The notes: a model not told the origin generated them from the letters alone. A DNA stretch of 64,000 nt from Bifidobacterium ruminantium DSM 6489 (GCF_000770925.1 NZ_JDTK01000001.1:174883-238882); one strand, 5' to 3'; positions 49,901 through 58,500 are shown, numbered from the stretch's first letter. Made by a program: numbers and translations.

Positions 49901-50785
49901 ATGAATTTCTTCCAAGCGATTTTCCTTGGCCTGGTCCAAGCGCTGACCGAATACCTGCCAGTGTCCTCCAGCGCGCATATCCGCATCATCGGCGATCTGA
50001 TGTTGGGCTCCGATCCGGGCGCCGCATTCACCGCCATCATCCAGATCGGCACCGAGCTTGCCGTGATCCTGTATTTCCGTCATGACATCATTCGTATTCT
50101 TGGCGCATGGTTCGGCTCCCTGTTCGGCAAGGATGGCAAGGACTTCAAAAGCCGTATGGGCGCCCATAACCGTGACACGCAGATGGGTTGGTTCATCATC
50201 ATCGGCACACTGCCTATTCTGATTGCCGGCCTGCTGTTCAAGGATGCCATCGAAAGCACGTTGCGTAATCTGTGGATCACCGTCACCGTATTGATTGTCT
50301 TCGGTATTCTGCTGTGGGTGGTCGACGCCCGGGCCAAGCAGGTCAAGACCATGGAGGAGATGACCTGGAAGGACGCACTGATCTTCGGCATCGGCCAGAT
50401 GCTGGCGTTGATTCCTGGCGTCTCTCGTTCCGGCGGCACCATCACCTTCGGTCGCGCAATGGGTTATACCCGTGAGGCCGCGGTGCGTGTGAGCTTCCTG
50501 ATGGCTATTCCTGCCGTGTTCGGAGCGGGTATCCTTGAAGCCGTCTCCGCCGTCAAGGATGTGGCGGCTGGCGATGCGGGCATGTTCCCCGGTTGGGGCG
50601 CCACCATTGCGGCGACCATTGTGGCGTTCGTGGTCGGCTATGTGGTGATTATCGGCTTCCTGAAGTTCGTGTCCACATTCTCCTATAAGGCGTTCGCCAT
50701 CTACCGTATCGCGTTGGCCGTCGTCGTGGCGTTGCTGCTGATCTGCGACGTGCTGTCTCCAATGGAGGCCACCGCAGCCGCGTGA
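49901..50785 (+). CDS. uppP: undecaprenyl-diphosphatase UppP/BacA
   Basis: Integral membrane enzyme that recycles undecaprenyl pyrophosphate for cell-wall synthesis; higher dosage gives bacitracin resistance. 294 residues, eight hydrophobic segments, with the N-terminal motif GLVQALTEYLPVSSSAHIRI and the catalytic PGVSRSGGTITFGR. ATG 49901 is preceded by AGAGGG. No neighbouring gene is co-directional upstream, so it has its own promoter. Confidence 0.96.
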   Translation: MNFFQAIFLGLVQALTEYLPVSSSAHIRIIGDLMLGSDPGAAFTAIIQIGTELAVILYFRHDIIRILGAWFGSLFGKDGKDFKSRMGAHNRDTQMGWFIIIGTLPILIAGLLFKDAIESTLRNLWITVTVLIVFGILLWVVDARAKQVKTMEEMTWKDALIFGIGQMLALIPGVSRSGGTITFGRAMGYTREAAVRVSFLMAIPAVFGAGILEAVSAVKDVAAGDAGMFPGWGATIAATIVAFVVGYVVIIGFLKFVSTFSYKAFAIYRIALAVVVALLLICDVLSPMEATAAA

Positions 50786-50810
50786 CGTAGATCCGGCAAC
50801 CATATCTAGA

Positions 50811-50845
50811 AAATCCCGGTCGTATGAATCGACCGGGATTTCTTG
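50811..50845. terminator. bidirectional terminator after uppP
   Basis: AAATCCCGGTCG (50811-50822) pairs with CGACCGGGATTT (50830-50841), followed by CTT; it lies between convergent genes. Confidence 0.8.
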
Positions 50846-50869
50846 TATTCGGATAAATTCGTAGTCCGG

Positions 50870-51733
50870 TCAGACACCGTCGCGTAGGAAGGATTCCGCC
50901 TCACGGATTAGCTCCTCGCATGCCGGCATGCCATTCGACGCGATTCGTTTCGCCTGCGCGTCCAGATCGTAATCACGCTCCAGACGTGCAAGATAGTCAC
51001 CAGTATGCGTGCTCGCCACCAACTCGTCAGCCTGCGCACGCCATTGCGCGGCTTTTCTAATCAGATCGCCCTCGGCAAGAGGGTAGCCGATCGTCACGGA
51101 CAGGGCACGCAGAAGCTCCAGCGTGCCCTGCATGCATTCGGCATTGGCGCTGTAGTGCGGCACGGACACCCACATGGACATCGTGGAAAGACCGGCTTCG
51201 GAGGCAAAGGCGTCAAGGATGTTAGGAATGCCGACCGGCCCATTGTATTCCCTGTCGGATTCGCATTCGCAACCGCTTTTGGAGATGTCCAGCGGCAGTG
51301 GCCTTGTGTGCGGGCATTCGTCGAACATGGCTCCAAGCGTGATGACATCGTTGACGCCATAATCCTCGGCGATGTGCAGCGTTTGCGTGCAGTATTCCTT
51401 CCAACGGTAATTGGGTTCCGGCGCGATCTGGGCAAGCAGATGCAGCACGGGGGAGACCGCGATGTCATAGAACGTGGTCCTAGGCCAGATAATGCGTTTG
51501 CGTCCCTGCACGGAGCAGATCATGGGACGTGCCACCTGATAATCGTAGAAATCCTCGTTGTCGATGTGACGTACTTCCTGTGATTCGTACCGTGACACCA
51601 GGTGCCTGATGACGTTCGTCGCAGCCTGGTTCGCATCGTTCCATCCTTCGAACGCGGCGACCAGCAAGGTCTTCGGCGTTGCATTCTCCTCACACATGTT
51701 TTCAATGTATACCGGAAACGGGTGGTGCGCCAC
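50870..51733 (-). CDS. PAC2 family protein (proteasome assembly chaperone-like)
   Basis: 287-residue soluble protein of the PAC2 superfamily, common in actinobacteria and of unknown function. Typical elements are LLVAAFEGWNDANQAATNVIRHL, ARPMICSVQGRKRIIWPRTTFYD, VITLGAMFDECPHTRPLP and SMWVSVPHYSAN. Start is uncertain: GTG 51733 or ATG 51697; neither has a clear binding site. Confidence 0.82.
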   Translation of the reverse strand: MAHHPFPVYIENMCEENATPKTLLVAAFEGWNDANQAATNVIRHLVSRYESQEVRHIDNEDFYDYQVARPMICSVQGRKRIIWPRTTFYDIAVSPVLHLLAQIAPEPNYRWKEYCTQTLHIAEDYGVNDVITLGAMFDECPHTRPLPLDISKSGCECESDREYNGPVGIPNILDAFASEAGLSTMSMWVSVPHYSANAECMQGTLELLRALSVTIGYPLAEGDLIRKAAQWRAQADELVASTHTGDYLARLERDYDLDAQAKRIASNGMPACEELIREAESFLRDGV

Positions 51734-51783
51734 ACGCTTCAGCCATTGGTGAATGACATCATGAGCAAGCGCGACACGCGGAC

Positions 51784-51811
51784 TTGCAAAATGCGTGGAT
51801 GCGGTTATAGT
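51784..51811 (+). promoter_or_regulatory. promoter of the Gly-Cys-Val-Val tRNA cluster
   Basis: TTGCAA (51784-51789) and TATAGT (51806-51811) with a 16-base spacer, about 38 bases before the first tRNA. Confidence 0.6.
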
Positions 51812-51848
51812 AAATACTCGTGCTCAGGCAGTGAAAAGCCTAAGACAT

Positions 51849-51921
51849 GCGGACATAGCTTAGTTGGTAAAGCGCAACCTTGCCAAGGTTGAGACCGCGG
51901 GTTCGAGTCCCGTTGTCCGCT
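51849..51921 (+). tRNA. tRNA-Gly (anticodon GCC)
   Basis: Normal copy with T-loop TTCGAGT; loop TTGCCAA gives GCC. CCA is not encoded (CTA follows). First of four tRNAs in tandem. Confidence 0.96.
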
Positions 51922-51950
51922 CTAGGTTCCGATTGATTATCGACCTTCAT

Positions 51951-52021
51951 GGTGGGTTAGCCAAGCGGTTAGGCAGCGGCCTGCAAAGCCGTATAGACGA
52001 GTTCGACTCTCGTACCCACCT
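51951..52021 (+). tRNA. tRNA-Cys (anticodon GCA)
   Basis: Acceptor GGTGGGT/ACCCACC, anticodon loop CTGCAAA (GCA), T-loop GTTCGACTC. CCA is not encoded. Confidence 0.95.
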
Positions 52022-52062
52022 CTCTTCATGCGGGATTTCGATTCCGCATGATATGACAACCC

Positions 52063-52134
52063 GGGCGGTTGGCGCAGAGGTAGCGCACTTCCCTGACACG
52101 GAAGGGGTCACAAGTTCGAATCTTGTATCGCCCA
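52063..52134 (+). tRNA. tRNA-Val (anticodon GAC)
   Basis: Acceptor GGGCGGT/ATCGCCC, anticodon stem CTTCC/GGAAG with loop CTGACAC (GAC). Confidence 0.94.
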
Positions 52135-52164
52135 CTGGAGCGTTGCTCCATATAAATCAATATC

Positions 52165-52237
52165 GGGTGATTGGCGCAGCGGCTAGCGCACTTCCTTCAC
52201 ACGGAAGGGGTCATAGGTTCGATTCCTATATCACCCA
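52165..52237 (+). tRNA. tRNA-Val (anticodon CAC)
   Basis: Acceptor GGGTGAT/ATCACCC, anticodon stem CTTCC/GGAAG with loop TTCACAC (CAC). Clearly a diverged duplicate of the preceding tRNA-Val. Confidence 0.94.
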
Positions 52238-52249
52238 CAGTTGTTTCAT

Positions 52250-52269
52250 CCCGGTTCTGCCGGGTTTTT
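52250..52269 (+). terminator. Rho-independent terminator of tRNA cluster
   Basis: CCCGG-TTCTG-CCGGG followed by TTTTT. Confidence 0.8.
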
Positions 52270-52515
52270 GTTTATTTGCCGTTCTTTACTTTTCCTCTGC
52301 GTAATAACGTCGTCCGCAACGATGTTCTCGACGGCTTTCCATCTTTGATTCCCATGATTTGGCAATCGCAATACAAGAAAACACGATGAAAATGCAAAGA
52401 AACAGATAAGTGGGACACGACTTTTAATAAGTGCATTTATAAAATGCTTATCGTAAACAGAAAAACAAACAAGACGCAGGGGCGTCACAGCATAACAATA
52501 AGAAAAGGGAACTCC

Positions 52516-52647
52516 ATGAATAAAAACAAGCTCTTCTCCGCAATCGTCCGTGGATTCGAAATGCGCGGCATCAGCGCCCTATCCTCGGTAGCCGGATCCG
52601 CTTCGGTCAACGACGCATTGCAGGAAATCATCGAGACGCGCCGCTGA
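52516..52647 (+). CDS. small protein, 43 residues, unknown function
   Basis: ATG 52516 after AAAAGGGA; the product begins MNKNKLFSAIVRGFEMRG and ends DALQEIIETRR. A basic N-terminal half and an amphipathic Ala/Ser-rich centre are seen, no Cys. A terminator 32 bases after the stop and an A/T-rich upstream region unlike the surroundings suggest a separately transcribed unit, possibly acquired. No family recognised. Confidence 0.55.
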   Translation: MNKNKLFSAIVRGFEMRGISALSSVAGSASVNDALQEIIETRR

Positions 52648-52678
52648 GATACTAAGGATTCCAGAAAAATCCTTCTTG

Positions 52679-52727
52679 AAAATCGCCCGGAACGTTCCCC
52701 AGATACGACATTCCGGGCGATTTCCTT
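52679..52727 (+). terminator. Rho-independent terminator after 43-residue ORF
   Basis: Stem of AAATCGCCCGGAA with TTCCGGGCGATTT (52711-52723), ending in a short T-rich run. Confidence 0.7.
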
Positions 52728-52750
52728 GTATATCGCCTCCCCAGGTGGAC

Positions 52751-52756
52751 TACAAT
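52751..52756 (+). promoter_or_regulatory. -10 element directly before the 61-residue ORF
   Basis: TACAAT ends eight bases before the GTG start, with TTGTAT at 52726-52731 as weak -35 (19-base spacer). Transcription would begin at or next to the start codon. Confidence 0.5.
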
Positions 52757-52764
52757 GGCATAAC

Positions 52765-52950
52765 GTGAATAACGAAGCATTGAATCTGAACCAGCTAGTC
52801 AGGGACATGGGTCCCAACGAATTGAGGGCATACGCCAAACTGGGGCAGAAGCAGCATGACGAGGCGAACCGCGAGCTCGAGAGACGATGGCGCAGCTATG
52901 ACGACATGCTGCCGAAAGACGACTTCGTATCCTTCATAGACAAGAAGTGA
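52765..52950 (+). CDS. small conserved-looking hypothetical protein, 61 residues
   Basis: GTG 52765 gives a charged helical protein beginning MNNEALNLNQLVRDM (initiator Met from GTG) and ending DDFVSFIDKK. No Cys and no membrane segment. It lacks a ribosome binding site, consistent with leaderless translation from the -10 just upstream. Function unknown. Confidence 0.55.
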   Translation: MNNEALNLNQLVRDMGPNELRAYAKLGQKQHDEANRELERRWRSYDDMLPKDDFVSFIDKK

Positions 52951-52987
52951 CGGCACATACCGTTCACCGTGTATGATCCGTGACCAT

Positions 52988-53005
52988 GCCGGTCTCAATA
53001 CCGGC
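52988..53005. promoter_or_regulatory. inverted repeat upstream of the GarA-like gene
   Basis: GCCGGT-6 bases-ACCGGC lies just upstream of the -10 of the next gene, where an operator or short terminator of the preceding gene could be. Confidence 0.4.
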
Positions 53006-53024
53006 CATTTGCAAAGGCAAAGAG

Positions 53025-53030
53025 TAGAAT
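53025..53030 (+). promoter_or_regulatory. -10 element of the GarA/OdhI-like gene
   Basis: TAGAAT ends seven bases before ATG 53038; the transcript would be leaderless. Confidence 0.5.
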
Positions 53031-53037
53031 GGCGACT

Positions 53038-53475
53038 ATGACTGATCCGATTCCAAGCGCAGGCGAAACGACCATCATCGGTCTTCCTGCAATCACTGTA
53101 CCGGTTACCTCCACCGGAGACCGTCCTCTGACCAAAGAGGATCTCGACACCATCATGCGCCTTGACGATGGTACGGCGCTGCTTATTTCCACCAGGGGAG
53201 CGGTATCCGGTTCGCGTTATCTCCTCGACGAAGACGAGATCACCGTGGGTCGTGACCCAAGTTCCGACATCCTGCTGGACGACTCCACCGTCTCCCGTAC
53301 GCATGCGGTGTTCCGCCGTGTCAACGGCAATTATTCCGTCATCGACGCGGGTAGCCTGAATGGCACATATGTGAACCGGCAGCGCGTGAACAGCCAGGAG
53401 CTGAAGAACGGCGACGAGATCATTCTGGGCAAGTTCCGGCTTGTCTACTTCACCAATAAGGCCATCGTCGCTTGA
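53038..53475 (+). CDS. garA: FHA domain protein, GarA/OdhI ortholog
   Basis: 145-residue phospho-dependent regulator. The N-terminus has an ETT motif (AGETTIIG, Thr11/Thr12), the site phosphorylated by PknB/PknG-type kinases in GarA and OdhI. The FHA domain (about 62-135) contains VGRDPSSDILLDDSTVSRTHAVF and DAGSLNGTYVN, closely matching GarA. In mycobacteria and corynebacteria the unphosphorylated form binds and inhibits 2-oxoglutarate dehydrogenase and regulates glutamate metabolism. ATG 53029 is in frame but lies inside the -10 box, so ATG 53038 is used. Confidence 0.9.
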   Translation: MTDPIPSAGETTIIGLPAITVPVTSTGDRPLTKEDLDTIMRLDDGTALLISTRGAVSGSRYLLDEDEITVGRDPSSDILLDDSTVSRTHAVFRRVNGNYSVIDAGSLNGTYVNRQRVNSQELKNGDEIILGKFRLVYFTNKAIVA

Positions 53476-53528
53476 CGACTGCGCCCACATGCGCGTCACA
53501 GCTACGACGATGACGTGTCATCGATTTT

Positions 53529-53572
53529 AAAATCGCTCGTGTCTCGGCAAGAATGCGACACGGGCGATTTAT
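53529..53572. terminator. terminator after the GarA-like gene
   Basis: AAATCGCTCGTGTC (53530-53543) pairs with GACACGGGCGATTT (53557-53570) with one wobble pair; T-rich flanks on both sides. Confidence 0.75.
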
Positions 53573-53646
53573 CATATTCGGCATGGAATGGCGATTGATA
53601 CGATATTATCCGGGAATGGTCGGATAATACGCAGGGGGAGTGACAC

Positions 53647-54015
53647 ATGCTTGATATTCTGCCAGCGTTGCTGTGGATAATAGCAGCCGTCATCGCAGTG
53701 AACATATGTTCGATTACCGCAATCCGAGGAAGATTTTTCTCAAAAGATCATCGCGACGTATATCCGGTACGCTGGTCGATCGTCGCCTTGCATTTCACGT
53801 CATTGATTTTCGGCGCGTTGCCATATCCGATATACGAGATGTTCAAAAACGGTTTCTCCGGTAGATTCCAGCGTTTCTATGAACATGTAGGTTGGCCGTC
53901 AGCAGTGCTGATGATTGCGCTGATCGCAGCCGAACTGGTGTTCATGTATCTGCAGGCGCGCAATGGAATGCATGGCGAGATGGAACGCAAACTCAGCCAG
54001 GCGGCGGGAGAATAA
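53647..54015 (+). CDS. small membrane protein, unknown function
   Basis: 122 residues with three likely membrane helices (MLDILPALLWIIAAVIAVNI; WSIVALHFTSLIFGALPY; PSAVLMIALIAAELVFMYL) and a charged C-terminus. ATG 53647 follows GGGGGAG. No family recognised. Confidence 0.65.
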   Translation: MLDILPALLWIIAAVIAVNICSITAIRGRFFSKDHRDVYPVRWSIVALHFTSLIFGALPYPIYEMFKNGFSGRFQRFYEHVGWPSAVLMIALIAAELVFMYLQARNGMHGEMERKLSQAAGE

Positions 54016-54172
54016 ACCATCGAGAATCAACCCACCAGGCAACGATTCATACCTTCCGGCAGGTGCCTGCATGTGGGAAGAGGAGTATTGGGCGATGTTC
54101 CCGATATTCCTATTCTGACATAACGTACATTATCGGCGTTTTAGGAATGGCGGAATTCCAAGGAAAATAAAA

Positions 54173-54219
54173 CCCTGATCATACGTTTCTGACATAACAG
54201 CCTTCTTGTATGATCAGGG
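54173..54219 (-). terminator. Rho-independent terminator after HAD phosphatase gene
   Basis: CCCTGATCATAC (54173-54184) pairs with GTATGATCAGGG (54208-54219). On the minus strand the T-run TTTTATTTT follows. Confidence 0.8.
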
Positions 54220-54283
54220 CTTCACCATGCCGGACGCATTATCCTTAATACGGATTTCATCAGAATGCGTCCATAAAAAACAC

Positions 54284-54997
54284 CTAAGCGAAATATTCCT
54301 CGACAGCTTGTGCGAGTCCATCCACGGAATCCAGAACGCGATACGCTCCATGAGCCTTGAGCTCGCCTGGCTCCGCGTAACCCCAGCCACAGCCTAGGCA
54401 ATCAAGACCGCATGCCTTGGCGCCATCCGCGTCGGTCCATCGATCGCCGACCATCAGAGCCTTGTCTCCGGCATTCTCATCGAAACCGATGTGCTGGAAT
54501 GCCCAACGAATCACCTGGTCCTTGTCAAGACGCGAATTGTCCTTGCTGGCACCGTAGATGCCATCGACCATGGTGTCCAGATGGAAATGCTCGCAAATCG
54601 GAATGCACTGATACTGGGGCTTGCAGCTGGCGATCGCCAGATAATACCCGTCGGCGCGAAGTTTTGCGAGCTGTTCGGGAATGCCGGTATAAATCGTATT
54701 GTTCAGGCGACCCGGCACTTTCGCCCCGGGATTGTTCGGATCGTCGAACACGGCCTCATCGGCATAATATTTGCGGTAGATCCGCACGCCCTCGTCAAGT
54801 CTGTCATCCGGAATGCCGTTGCGCTGCAATGATTCGCTGATGGCCGGGCCGATGAAGCGATGCAGTTCGTCATCATCCGGAACCGGGTATCCCATTTCCA
54901 TGAACGTCTTGACGACACACCCGATGATGCCTGGATCGGATTTCGTGAGCGTGCCATCAAGGTCAAGCAGAACGACTTTCTTCGGATGTTCGGACAT
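54284..54997 (-). CDS. HAD family phosphatase (phosphoglycolate phosphatase-like)
   Basis: 237-residue HAD hydrolase with a C1-type helical cap. Motif I LLDLDGTLTKSDPGI, motif II Ser in LAIASCKPQ, motif III Lys in RLDKDQVIRW, motif IV MVGDRWTDADGAKACGL. The layout is that of Gph/PpaX-type enzymes, but substrate cannot be assigned. Confidence 0.88.
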   Translation of the reverse strand: MSEHPKKVVLLDLDGTLTKSDPGIIGCVVKTFMEMGYPVPDDDELHRFIGPAISESLQRNGIPDDRLDEGVRIYRKYYADEAVFDDPNNPGAKVPGRLNNTIYTGIPEQLAKLRADGYYLAIASCKPQYQCIPICEHFHLDTMVDGIYGASKDNSRLDKDQVIRWAFQHIGFDENAGDKALMVGDRWTDADGAKACGLDCLGCGWGYAEPGELKAHGAYRVLDSVDGLAQAVEEYFA

Positions 54998-55050
54998 GGG
55001 TTCGACCTTCTCCCTGATTTGTTCTTGTCGGAGCAGTATTGATAACGATT

Positions 55051-55075
55051 ATGCCCGGTCGCAATGACCGGGCAT
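55051..55075. terminator. terminator upstream of HAD gene / after rbpA
   Basis: ATGCCCGGTC-5 bases-GACCGGGCAT. It sits 40 bases after the rbpA stop on the minus strand and ends in an A/T-rich tail. Confidence 0.65.
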
Positions 55076-55114
55076 TCGTTCAGGTGTTGTTCAGACGCAA
55101 GACACAGAAAAGAC

Positions 55115-55462
55115 TCACTCGTAATCCGGAAACCATCCATCACGATGCATCTGGAGACGCTTCTCCAACAATGCTTTCAGCTCGTCTTCGGTACGACGCT
55201 CCATGAGCATGTCCCAATGGGTGCGCGTCGGTTTGGTGATCTCATCGGCTTCGCTGTCATCGTCGCCTTCACGGTGGGCGACGGCGCCACAGCGGCACTC
55301 CCACTCGTCAGGGAACTCAGCGCCCTCGGCGAATGGCAGAATCGTACGATGTCCCTTCGGGCATATGTATGCGACGTCGGTTCGCGCCGCGAAATCCACG
55401 TTGTCATCAGATTCCAGCGACTTTGCGCCAATGCTCATGCCTCGTAGGCTGCGCTCTGCCAT
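55115..55462 (-). CDS. rbpA: RNA polymerase-binding protein RbpA
   Basis: 115-residue actinobacterial transcription factor that binds the principal sigma factor and RNA polymerase and stabilises open complexes. The core (YICPKGHRTILPFAEGAEFPDEWECRCG) has the structural Cys/His residues, and the sigma-interaction domain is at the C-terminus (RTHWDMLMERRTEDELKALLEKRL). Start at 55462 after a GGAGG-like site. A useful marker for phylum assignment. Confidence 0.96.
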   Translation of the reverse strand: MAERSLRGMSIGAKSLESDDNVDFAARTDVAYICPKGHRTILPFAEGAEFPDEWECRCGAVAHREGDDDSEADEITKPTRTHWDMLMERRTEDELKALLEKRLQMHRDGWFPDYE

Positions 55463-55564
55463 ATTGCCTTTGCCTCCTTGGATTATCTGCTCACTCTAAG
55501 CTACAGAACAGTTCGGACGTGTCGTTTATTCCCTAATTTTCCCGCTACGAAAGCATCCATGCGA

Positions 55565-58168
55565 TCAGTCGACGCCGGAATAAGCGACAATGCCGCGATT
55601 GATGCTTTCGTAGGCCTGTTTGGCGATTGGGGCAAGCGTTTCGGCCCGTTTGCCCAGATACGGACCCGCTACGGCGATCTGCTGCAACACGTCGGCGAGG
55701 CGTTTGCAGCTACGCACGAAATCGCCGCCGGTCAGATCGGTTCCGTACAGCACTCGAGACAGGTTCTCCCCCTGCGCCCATTCGTAGACGACGTCGGTGA
55801 TTCCGAAATCAAGCTGACGCATCTCATCAAGTGCATGGTCCTCGCACAACATGGCGATTGACGCATGCACGCCCTTGAGTTGTGCCGCGCAGACCGCCAC
55901 ATTGCCCTGGATTCCGCCTGGATAATGGCGAGGCTCTCCCCCGCCGCCCCTGCGAGGCTCATATATCAGAGACATGACGACGCTGGCCAATTCGGCCGCA
56001 TCAAGGCCGTCGAACGCACCATCGTCAATCGCCTGGGCGAGCACCAGATCGAGCTCACTGTACAAGTGACGCAATAGCTGGCCTTGCTCGGTAAGCCGAT
56101 AATTTACCTGGCTATCGGCGCTTTCTTTGGATCGCTGGAGGTATCCGAGTTCCTCGAGCACGTTGCAGATGCGGTCGAACTGACGTGCGACCGAACCCGT
56201 GCGTGAATCATACCGGTTACGCACCCGTTCCAATTCGCGCATCTCACGCGCCCAACGATGCCCCCATTTAAGATGCTGCTGAATATCGGGACACTTCCGA
56301 CAAGGATGTTCGCGTTCCTCCTCACGCAATTTCGCTATGCGTCTGTCAAGAGTCTTGAACGCCTCTCCGCGCGCCTTTTGCGTGCGGAAAACCTCATGCT
56401 TGAGTCTGCGACGCTCGTTCTTCTCCAAATCACTCAACCGCATGCGCAGGCGCATGAATTCCTTGAAATCGCCGAATTCGCAATCGAAGGCCTGCTCGTA
56501 TCCGTCCAATGCCTTGCGGAGCGTCTCCATTTGTGCCTCAAGCTGCCATGCGGATTCATTGGCCTCCCACTGTGCGAACGAATGGTCGAGCGTGATGCGA
56601 GCAGTTTCGTAATCGCTGGAATTAAGCAGGTTCACCGCCATGTTGAAAGTCGGCTTGAAACTGGAATGCAACGGGTAGACACGCTTGCTGGACAGCGCGG
56701 CAGCGGTCGCCGGTATGAAGCCATGATGGTCCACGACCACCGCGTGTCCTATGGTGTCGATGCCCCGTCGACCCGCCCGGCCGGTCAACTGGGTAAACTC
56801 CCCCGGCGTCAAACCGACATGACCCGTGCCATCGAATTTCTCAAGCTTCTCCACCACCACACATCGTGCCGGCATGTTGATACCCAAGGCAAGCGTTTCC
56901 GTGGCGAAGACGACTTTCACCAAACCTTCTTCGAACAATCGCTCGACGATTTGGCGGAAAAGCGCGACCATGCCGGCGTGGTGTGGCGCGAATCCCTCTT
57001 CAAGCGCGAAGCGGAACTGTGAGAGATGTAGTGCCTTCAGATCCTCCTGACTGAGCTGACCTTCGACCATCTCATCGACGATACGACGGATACGACGAAC
57101 CTCGTCATCGGTGGTGAGTTCAAGACCGGCATTGATGCATTGCTCCACTGCCTGATCGCAGCCGTTGCGGGAGAAGATGAAATAAATGCCCGGCAGTATG
57201 CCAAGGAAATTCAGCTCGTCGACCACCGCCCATCTACGGGGGGTGTGCCGTTCCGGTTTGCGGGAATGGTCGTTCCATTTACCACCCTTGCCGCCTTTGC
57301 GCTTGTCCGGACGCTGTTCTCCCCTGCGTCTGGCCGCCTTGCGGTCCAGCTGGTCGAGCCTGTTCACTAACTGCGCGTTGAGTTTGTCGGTCTGGTTGCC
57401 GTTTGCGTCCCTCCTGTACAAATCAATCAGTTCAGGTTCGGTATGGTCGTCCGCTTGGACAAGCACATGCTGCTCCAACGGCACGGGACGTTTTTCGGAC
57501 ACCACCAGCGTGGTGTCACCTCGGACGGATTCAATCCATTTGGAGAAATCCTCAACGTTCGATACCGTCGCGGACAATCCAATGATCTTCACATTCTGCG
57601 GCAGGTGAATGATCACCTCCTCCCATACCGGGCCACGGAACCGGTCGGCGAGGTAGTGGACTTCATCGAGGATCACATAACGCAATGCCTCCAGTGTCAT
57701 GGAGTGCTCATACAGCATGTTACGCAGGACCTCGGTGGTCATGACCACGATATCCGCTTCAGAGTTGATGGACGTGTCACCGGTAAGCAGACCTACCTTA
57801 TCCGGTCCATATGTCTCCACCAGATCATGGTATTTCTGATTGCTCAAAGCCTTGATCGGCGTCGTGTAGAAAGCTTTGACGTTGCGTTCCTGTGCCAGAT
57901 AGATGGCGAAATCGGCGACGACCGTCTTGCCAGCTCCGGTAGGCGCCGCGACAAGCACGTTGTCGCCGGCTTCCAACGCCTCGTTGGCTTTGATCTGGAA
58001 ATCATCCAGTTCGAACGGCATGGATTTGGCGAATCTGGAAGCGACCGATCTGCTCTTGAACTGTGTCTGCTTGAAGGCCGCGTACCGTTGTGCCGGTGAT
58101 GGTTCGGCTGCTGCTTTGCTTGTTTGCTTGTCGATACCGTTGTTGCCGCGACGGCGATGATGAGTCAT
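55565..58168 (-). CDS. helY: DEAD/DEAH-box RNA helicase, HelY/Ski2-like
   Basis: 867-residue SF2 helicase of the Ski2/Mtr4 group. Walker A is APTGAGKT at residues 75-82; motif II is DEVH in LDEVHYLADRFRGPVWEE; motif III is LSATVSN; motif VI is GRAGRRGIDTIG. The C-terminal half holds the helical bundle typical of HelY. Expected role in RNA processing or decay. Start at 58168 follows AAGGAA. It is downstream of pafBC, as in mycobacteria. Confidence 0.94.
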   Translation of the reverse strand: MTHHRRRGNNGIDKQTSKAAAEPSPAQRYAAFKQTQFKSRSVASRFAKSMPFELDDFQIKANEALEAGDNVLVAAPTGAGKTVVADFAIYLAQERNVKAFYTTPIKALSNQKYHDLVETYGPDKVGLLTGDTSINSEADIVVMTTEVLRNMLYEHSMTLEALRYVILDEVHYLADRFRGPVWEEVIIHLPQNVKIIGLSATVSNVEDFSKWIESVRGDTTLVVSEKRPVPLEQHVLVQADDHTEPELIDLYRRDANGNQTDKLNAQLVNRLDQLDRKAARRRGEQRPDKRKGGKGGKWNDHSRKPERHTPRRWAVVDELNFLGILPGIYFIFSRNGCDQAVEQCINAGLELTTDDEVRRIRRIVDEMVEGQLSQEDLKALHLSQFRFALEEGFAPHHAGMVALFRQIVERLFEEGLVKVVFATETLALGINMPARCVVVEKLEKFDGTGHVGLTPGEFTQLTGRAGRRGIDTIGHAVVVDHHGFIPATAAALSSKRVYPLHSSFKPTFNMAVNLLNSSDYETARITLDHSFAQWEANESAWQLEAQMETLRKALDGYEQAFDCEFGDFKEFMRLRMRLSDLEKNERRRLKHEVFRTQKARGEAFKTLDRRIAKLREEEREHPCRKCPDIQQHLKWGHRWAREMRELERVRNRYDSRTGSVARQFDRICNVLEELGYLQRSKESADSQVNYRLTEQGQLLRHLYSELDLVLAQAIDDGAFDGLDAAELASVVMSLIYEPRRGGGGEPRHYPGGIQGNVAVCAAQLKGVHASIAMLCEDHALDEMRQLDFGITDVVYEWAQGENLSRVLYGTDLTGGDFVRSCKRLADVLQQIAVAGPYLGKRAETLAPIAKQAYESINRGIVAYSGVD

Positions 58169-58182
58169 AGTTCCTTTTCGAA

Positions 58183-58500
58183 TCAGTCGTTGAAATGTTT
58201 CCACACGGCCCACTGCTGGGCGTGACGGGTGCGTTTCTCCCCTTGACGCCGAATGACTTCAGCATGGGCGTCGGCATAATGATCCATCGCATCCTTAAGC
58301 GGTCGTGTGAAGAACGGTGCCGCGTCTTCCTCCACCTGTGGCAGCGGTTTGGACATGGCTCCAAAACGCTTGGACGCGCGTCCTCCGACTTTTGCGACGT
58401 TCTTGAAAGCCTGATAGCCGTGGATGCACGCGTACGCGCCGCCCGCGATCAATACCGCCAGCATGAACAGGACAAGCATCAGCCAAATCCACCAAGGCAT
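58183..58500 (-). CDS. small membrane protein between pafBC and helY
   Basis: 105 residues from ATG 58500 (after GGGAGG); a TTG at 58515 is an alternative. One N-terminal membrane helix (WIWLMLVLFMLAVLIAGGAYACIHGY) is followed by a basic amphipathic stretch (FKNVAKVGGRASKRFGAM) and a charged tail. The position is that of tatA in the mycobacterial pafA-pafB-pafC-tatA-tatC-helY locus, and the topology is TatA-like, but the TatA hinge sequence is not present. Function unknown. Confidence 0.65.
   Translation of the reverse strand: MPWWIWLMLVLFMLAVLIAGGAYACIHGYQAFKNVAKVGGRASKRFGAMSKPLPQVEEDAAPFFTRPLKDAMDHYADAHAEVIRRQGEKRTRHAQQWAVWKHFND

Noticed and set aside
20805..51921. Duplicated tRNA-Gly as attachment sites of a 31-kb integrated element
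   Set aside because: The interval is mostly core genes (uvrA, pgk, tkt and others) and no integrase is present.
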